A stretch of 64,000 nucleotides of DNA, from positions 62,001-126,000 of the forward strand of contig NZ_BMKR01000014.1 in the NCBI RefSeq assembly GCF_014644435.1, read 5' to 3'. How positions within the stretch are numbered: position 1 is the stretch's first letter; every line of letters starts with the position of its first letter. This stretch comes from Paenibacillus albidus. Lineage in GTDB: Bacteria; Bacillota; Bacilli; Paenibacillales; Paenibacillaceae. Shown here in pieces: positions 60,625 to 64,000 of the stretch. The position numbers and the translations under genes are program-made. The notes under the pieces were generated by a model. That model saw nothing but the letters and a program-made list of their open reading frames with translations, did no database searches and was not told where the DNA came from.

Positions 60625-62424
60625 GTGTCATATTTCCAACAGAATCAGGCAGTGTTACGACTACGTTTTCCTCATGTTGCTGATCAAGTATCTAATATAG
60701 AAGAGCAAGATATTGAATTAATTAAGTATTCTGAACCGGTTGAAAAAGATGAGAATTGGCTGGAAGCAGTAAGAGGTTCGGTAGGTGACCTAAGTATTAT
60801 TCTTTTGTATGGATTTGGACAGGGGATTAGCATAGCTGATTTAGTGGAAATGTATCCAGATCGTTTATTATTTGTATACGAACCAAATGAAGAAAATTTC
60901 CATGATAGTTTGAATACGATGGATTTAACGCTGATATTGGAGCATCCAAATCTATATTTTTTAGCGGTTGGTAAATCACAGTTAAAAGCTCTATTTCATT
61001 CTATTTCTACACATATGCGTAAAGATATGGCTTTTGTAGCGTTAAGACATTACCTGGAGCACAACGCGGATTCTCTCCAAGATATAAAAAAGAAATTTGA
61101 AGAGTACTCTGAAACGTTTGATTCAAACAAACTTACACGAAATTTGTTTCGTAGGGATTGGATCCGAAACAGTATGTATCATATGGCAGGAATGCTGTCT
61201 TCGCCAAGTATTAAAGAATTCTATAAAGAATATGAAAATGCTACAGCTGTTATCATTGCTTCAGGCCCATCTTTACAAGCGGATATTGAATGGGTAAAGC
61301 GAATTAAACCCCATGCGTTAATTATATCTGCTGGTTCAAGTATTCAAGCATTAGTCAAGAATGGAATAGAACCCCATTTAGCTACTCTTTTAGATGGCGG
61401 AGTCATTAATAACAAAGTTTTTGCGGATCCTGCTACTTTAAAAGCTCCCTTTCTATTTGTTTCATCATCTTATTATGGAATATCAGATAAAAAAGATAAG
61501 CACAAGATTCACGCTGTCGTTAAAAATGATGAAGTTGCACAATACTATATGGGTATAGATACCGATGAGGCTGAGATCATACCAACCTCAACAGTGACTG
61601 GAACTGCTATACAAGCGGCAGTATGGTTAGGGGTCAAAAGAATTGTCATGATGGGGCAGGATCTCTCCTTCCCGAATAAAAAGTATTATGCTGATGGTGT
61701 TGGTCATAGTGAACTTAATATACTAAATGCTATGGTGAAAAATTCTGATCACAAGGTATTAAGTGTTCAAGGAAATTACAATGCTACTAGTTCGGCTTTT
61801 ATGTCGATGAAGGACGGATTGGAGAATCTAATTTCAACTCTTCCTGGTATAGAATTCATAAACTCTACTCGTAATGGCGCTGTAATTGAAGGTACTTTGT
61901 GGAAACCAATTGAGCAAGTATATGAGCTATTAGCTGAAGAGATTATAGATGAAAGAGCAATTGAAAATTTAATTGATAAAAAAGAGTTTGCTGAATATAA
62001 TGAAGCTTTTGAAAAAGTAGAAAAAAGAATTTCTTCAACCGTACGTGATTTTTCTGAAATTATTAAGGATTTCAAAATACTTAAAAAATTATTTAGTGAT
62101 ATAAGAGAACTAAGTCGTACCAATCCTCTAAAATGTCAGCGGAAAATTGTGAAAATTGAGCAAGTATGGGGTGGTGTTGTAAACCGCCCTTGGTTTGAAG
62201 CATTGATTGAGACATTATTGCCTATAGAATTGCAAGAATACGATAGAGAATTACCTTCCATTATATTGGAGAAAAACTTAGTGCAAAAATGTAATCTTAT
62301 TGAAAAGTATCTTGGAACACTGGTTAAACAAATTGAAAGTGAAATTCCCTTCCTGGAAGAAGTATTTATAGAATCCTTGCGAAGAATTGAAGCATTAAGC
62401 GATAAAGTACAAGGGGGCAGATAA
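60625..62424 (+). CDS. Motility accessory factor Maf (DUF115, flagellin glycosyltransferase)
   Basis: 599-residue cytosolic protein of the Maf family, which transfers nonulosonic acids (pseudaminic or legionaminic) to Ser/Thr of flagellin. N-terminal Maf domain, then the central DUF115/MptE-like core from about residue 205 with AVIIASGPSLQADIEW, ISAGSSIQALVKNGIEPHL, PTSTVTGTAIQAAVWLGVKRI and VMMGQDLSFPNKKYYADG; a helical C-terminal domain follows. Start GTG 60625 behind GGAATGGTGG. Located directly after the flagellin and cap genes and before pse-type sugar genes. A/T-rich relative to the first 55 kb. Confidence 0.88.
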   Translation: MSYFQQNQAVLRLRFPHVADQVSNIEEQDIELIKYSEPVEKDENWLEAVRGSVGDLSIILLYGFGQGISIADLVEMYPDRLLFVYEPNEENFHDSLNTMDLTLILEHPNLYFLAVGKSQLKALFHSISTHMRKDMAFVALRHYLEHNADSLQDIKKKFEEYSETFDSNKLTRNLFRRDWIRNSMYHMAGMLSSPSIKEFYKEYENATAVIIASGPSLQADIEWVKRIKPHALIISAGSSIQALVKNGIEPHLATLLDGGVINNKVFADPATLKAPFLFVSSSYYGISDKKDKHKIHAVVKNDEVAQYYMGIDTDEAEIIPTSTVTGTAIQAAVWLGVKRIVMMGQDLSFPNKKYYADGVGHSELNILNAMVKNSDHKVLSVQGNYNATSSAFMSMKDGLENLISTLPGIEFINSTRNGAVIEGTLWKPIEQVYELLAEEIIDERAIENLIDKKEFAEYNEAFEKVEKRISSTVRDFSEIIKDFKILKKLFSDIRELSRTNPLKCQRKIVKIEQVWGGVVNRPWFEALIETLLPIELQEYDRELPSIILEKNLVQKCNLIEKYLGTLVKQIESEIPFLEEVFIESLRRIEALSDKVQGGR

Positions 62425-62425
62425 C

Positions 62426-63439
62426 TTGGAAGAGGGACTTTATAGTGGTAAGAGGATATTAGTAACCGGTGGAACTGGTACGATAGGTCGCCACTTAATA
62501 CAAAGGCTATTAATGGAAAACCCCAAGGTTATACGTGTCTTTAGCCGGGACGAACACAAACAATATGAAATGGGTATAGATTTCAAACAAGATTCAGAAC
62601 ATTTAAGATTCCTAATTGGAGATGTTAGAGATCAGCAACGTCTTAACAGAGCCATGGAGGATATTGATTATGTATTTCATTGTGCAGCCATGAAACATGT
62701 TCCTGCATGTGAATACAATCCTTTCGAAGCAGTGCAGACAAATGTAATAGGGACACAGAATGTTATTCAAGCGGCAATCGAAAACAAAGTGAAGAAGGTA
62801 TTGTTTATAAGCACAGATAAAGCTATTTCTCCCACCAATACTTATGGTGCCACTAAATTAACAGCAGAGCGCTTAATTTCGGCTACAGAGTATCATAAAG
62901 GAGCAAAGTCTACAATATTTTCATCTGTACGCTTTGGAAATGTAATGGGTTCCAGAGGATCTGTTATTCCTTTATTTAAGAAACAAATATCCGAAAAACG
63001 TATGATTACACTGACTGATCCAAATATGTTAAGGTACATGATGACTCCTTCCCAAGCTATTGAACTTATACTTAAAGCTAATGACATGGCCTTAGGTGGA
63101 GAAGTATTTGTGTTAAAAATGCCACTAATAAAAATAGGTGAACTAGCTGAAGTTCTTATAGAAGACGCTAAGATAAGAAATGGAATTACCGAAGAAATTA
63201 TTATTGATGTAATAGGACTTCGTCCAGGGGAAAAAAGGTTTGAAGAACTGATGACAGATGATGAAGCGGTTATCGCTTATGAGACAAAGGATATGTACAT
63301 TATTCCGCAGCATGGGATGAATAACTCTAGTCACTGGAGAGAGTATGATAAAGTCCTAGAGAAACCTTTTCCTAATGAAGCCCAAATTATCGAAAAAGAT
63401 CAAATAAAAGATTGGTTGATTACAGAACAAATAATGTAA
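62426..63439 (+). CDS. pseB: UDP-GlcNAc 4,6-dehydratase, PseB type
   Basis: First step of pseudaminic-acid synthesis, C5-inverting dehydration of UDP-GlcNAc. 337-residue extended SDR: nucleotide loop LVTGGTGTIGRHL (residues about 13-25), FHCAAMKHVPACEYNP, STDKAISPTNTYGATK (catalytic Tyr and Lys) and SVRFGNVMGSRGSVIPLF. LRPGEKRFEELMTDDE is the typical C-terminal element. CapD/FnlA-type epimerases are related, but the neighbours favour PseB. TTG start at 62426 behind AAGGGGGCAG, one base after the maf stop, so the two are co-transcribed. Confidence 0.82.
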   Translation: MEEGLYSGKRILVTGGTGTIGRHLIQRLLMENPKVIRVFSRDEHKQYEMGIDFKQDSEHLRFLIGDVRDQQRLNRAMEDIDYVFHCAAMKHVPACEYNPFEAVQTNVIGTQNVIQAAIENKVKKVLFISTDKAISPTNTYGATKLTAERLISATEYHKGAKSTIFSSVRFGNVMGSRGSVIPLFKKQISEKRMITLTDPNMLRYMMTPSQAIELILKANDMALGGEVFVLKMPLIKIGELAEVLIEDAKIRNGITEEIIIDVIGLRPGEKRFEELMTDDEAVIAYETKDMYIIPQHGMNNSSHWREYDKVLEKPFPNEAQIIEKDQIKDWLITEQIM

Positions 63440-63515
63440 GGGTAATAAATGATGCGTTTAAAGTGTTTTTATACAGCTACATGGAACAGAATAATAAATC
63501 AAAGGAAGTTATTTG

Positions 63516-64000
63516 ATGAAGTGTTTTATTCGTGCAGATGCATCGGAGAAATTAGGTATAGGACATGTTATGAGATGTCTAGCATTAAGTTCAGGACTTA
63601 TTGAACAAAAGCATGAAGTGATATTCATCAGTAGAGAGCTTAACCCATTTGTTTCTGAACTAATTATTACGCAAGGTTGCTCAATTATCCAAATTGAAAC
63701 CCCATTACCGTTGGGGAGTGCTTTGGAATCAGAGTTTATTATCGAACTCATCAATAAGGACTATAGACTAACAAAAGAAGATTGGTTAATTATAGACCAT
63801 TATTCACTGGATTACAGGTTTGAATCTCACCTTAGAAGCTTGTTTAATAATATTTTGGTCATTGATGATCTAGCTGATAGATTTCATGATTGTAATATTT
63901 TACTGGATTCTGGGCTAGACAAAACTAAGGAGATTGAATACAACAGGTTAATTCCTAATTCAGCAATAAAACTCTTAGGCCCGTCGTATGCTTTACTTAG
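63516..64000 (+). CDS. pseG: UDP-2,4-diacetamido-2,4,6-trideoxy-L-altropyranose hydrolase, PseG-like (3' end outside window)
   Basis: The frame is open from the ATG at 63516 to the window edge (161 codons). It reads MKCFIRADASEKLGIGHVMR, the PseG/MurG-like glycosyltransferase-B opening, then WLIIDHYSLDYRFE, LVIDDLADRFHDCNILLDSG and LLGPSYALL, all family marks. The enzyme removes UDP from the altrose intermediate of pseudaminic acid synthesis. AAAGGAAG lies 7 bases upstream of the ATG. The gap after pseB (76 bases) holds no gene, so pseC (aminotransferase), which normally stands between pseB and pseG functions, must be elsewhere or beyond the edge. Confidence 0.85.
   Translation, partial: MKCFIRADASEKLGIGHVMRCLALSSGLIEQKHEVIFISRELNPFVSELIITQGCSIIQIETPLPLGSALESEFIIELINKDYRLTKEDWLIIDHYSLDYRFESHLRSLFNNILVIDDLADRFHDCNILLDSGLDKTKEIEYNRLIPNSAIKLLGPSYALL

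Noticed and set aside
1..64000. CRISPR arrays, insertion sequences, prophage or rRNA genes
   Set aside because: No direct-repeat/spacer array, transposase, integrase, phage gene or rRNA stretch was recognised anywhere in the window.

Overview
The window is chromosomal DNA of a spore-forming, motile Gram-positive bacterium, most likely a Paenibacillus. The evidence is the order atp operon - DUF1146 - murA - spoIID - spoIIQ - spoIIID - mbl - flhO - flhP - fabZ, the presence of csaB and several SLH-domain surface proteins, and the degS-degU-comFA-comFC-yvyF-flgM-flgN-flgK-flgL-fliW-csrA-hag order. The species cannot be fixed from this sequence alone. Nearly all genes lie on the + strand. The one exception is a minus-strand two-component/ABC-transporter block at 48500-51912.

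Layout. 1-1625: end of upp, then mnaA (UDP-GlcNAc 2-epimerase). 1762-9245: complete F1Fo ATP synthase operon (atpZ-like, atpI, B, E, F, H, A, G, D, C), closed by a strong terminator; a three-copy hairpin repeat sits between atpA and atpG. 9474-13490: DUF1146 protein, murA, spoIID, spoIIQ. 13669-17178: spoIIID behind a SigE-like promoter, mbl, flhO, flhP and an EpuA-like membrane protein. 17428-24970: fabZ, pgcA, a DUF5693 membrane protein, csaB, tagA, tagO. 25060-42747: a surface-protein region with three SLH-domain proteins (1291, 895 and 1343 residues), a 908-residue secreted phosphodiester-glycosidase-like protein, small secreted and unknown proteins, an alpha/beta spore protein with a Gly-rich insert, and metK. 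42805-48503: degS, degU, a small membrane protein, a frameshifted comFA, comFC. 48500-51912 (minus): response regulator, histidine kinase, ABC ATPase and permease. 52081-60554: late flagellar genes yvyF, flgM, flgN, flgK, flgL, fliW, csrA, hag, flaG, fliD, fliS, fliT-like. 60625-64000: start of a flagellin glycosylation locus (Maf, PseB-like, PseG-like), cut by the window edge.

How the genes fit together. mnaA makes UDP-ManNAc; tagO and tagA start a lipid-linked GlcNAc-ManNAc polymer; csaB pyruvylates the cell-wall polymer; SLH domains of the three large exported proteins bind the pyruvylated polymer. The route from sugar nucleotide to S-layer anchor is therefore largely present in one window. 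In the motility half, TAAA-N15/16-GCCGATAT-type SigD promoters can be read before flhO, yvyF, flgM, hag and flaG, and unexpectedly before the first SLH-protein gene. The hag leader carries a near-ideal CsrA-binding hairpin, which fits a FliW-CsrA-Hag switch encoded by the adjacent fliW and csrA.

No wholly new multigene system could be demonstrated. The best leads are the SigD-like promoter on an S-layer-type gene, the tandem in-frame translation starts and CRP/FNR-like palindrome in the main S-layer leader, the promoter-plus-terminator unit ahead of metK, the hairpin repeats inside the atp operon, and a spore protein with an unusual insertion.
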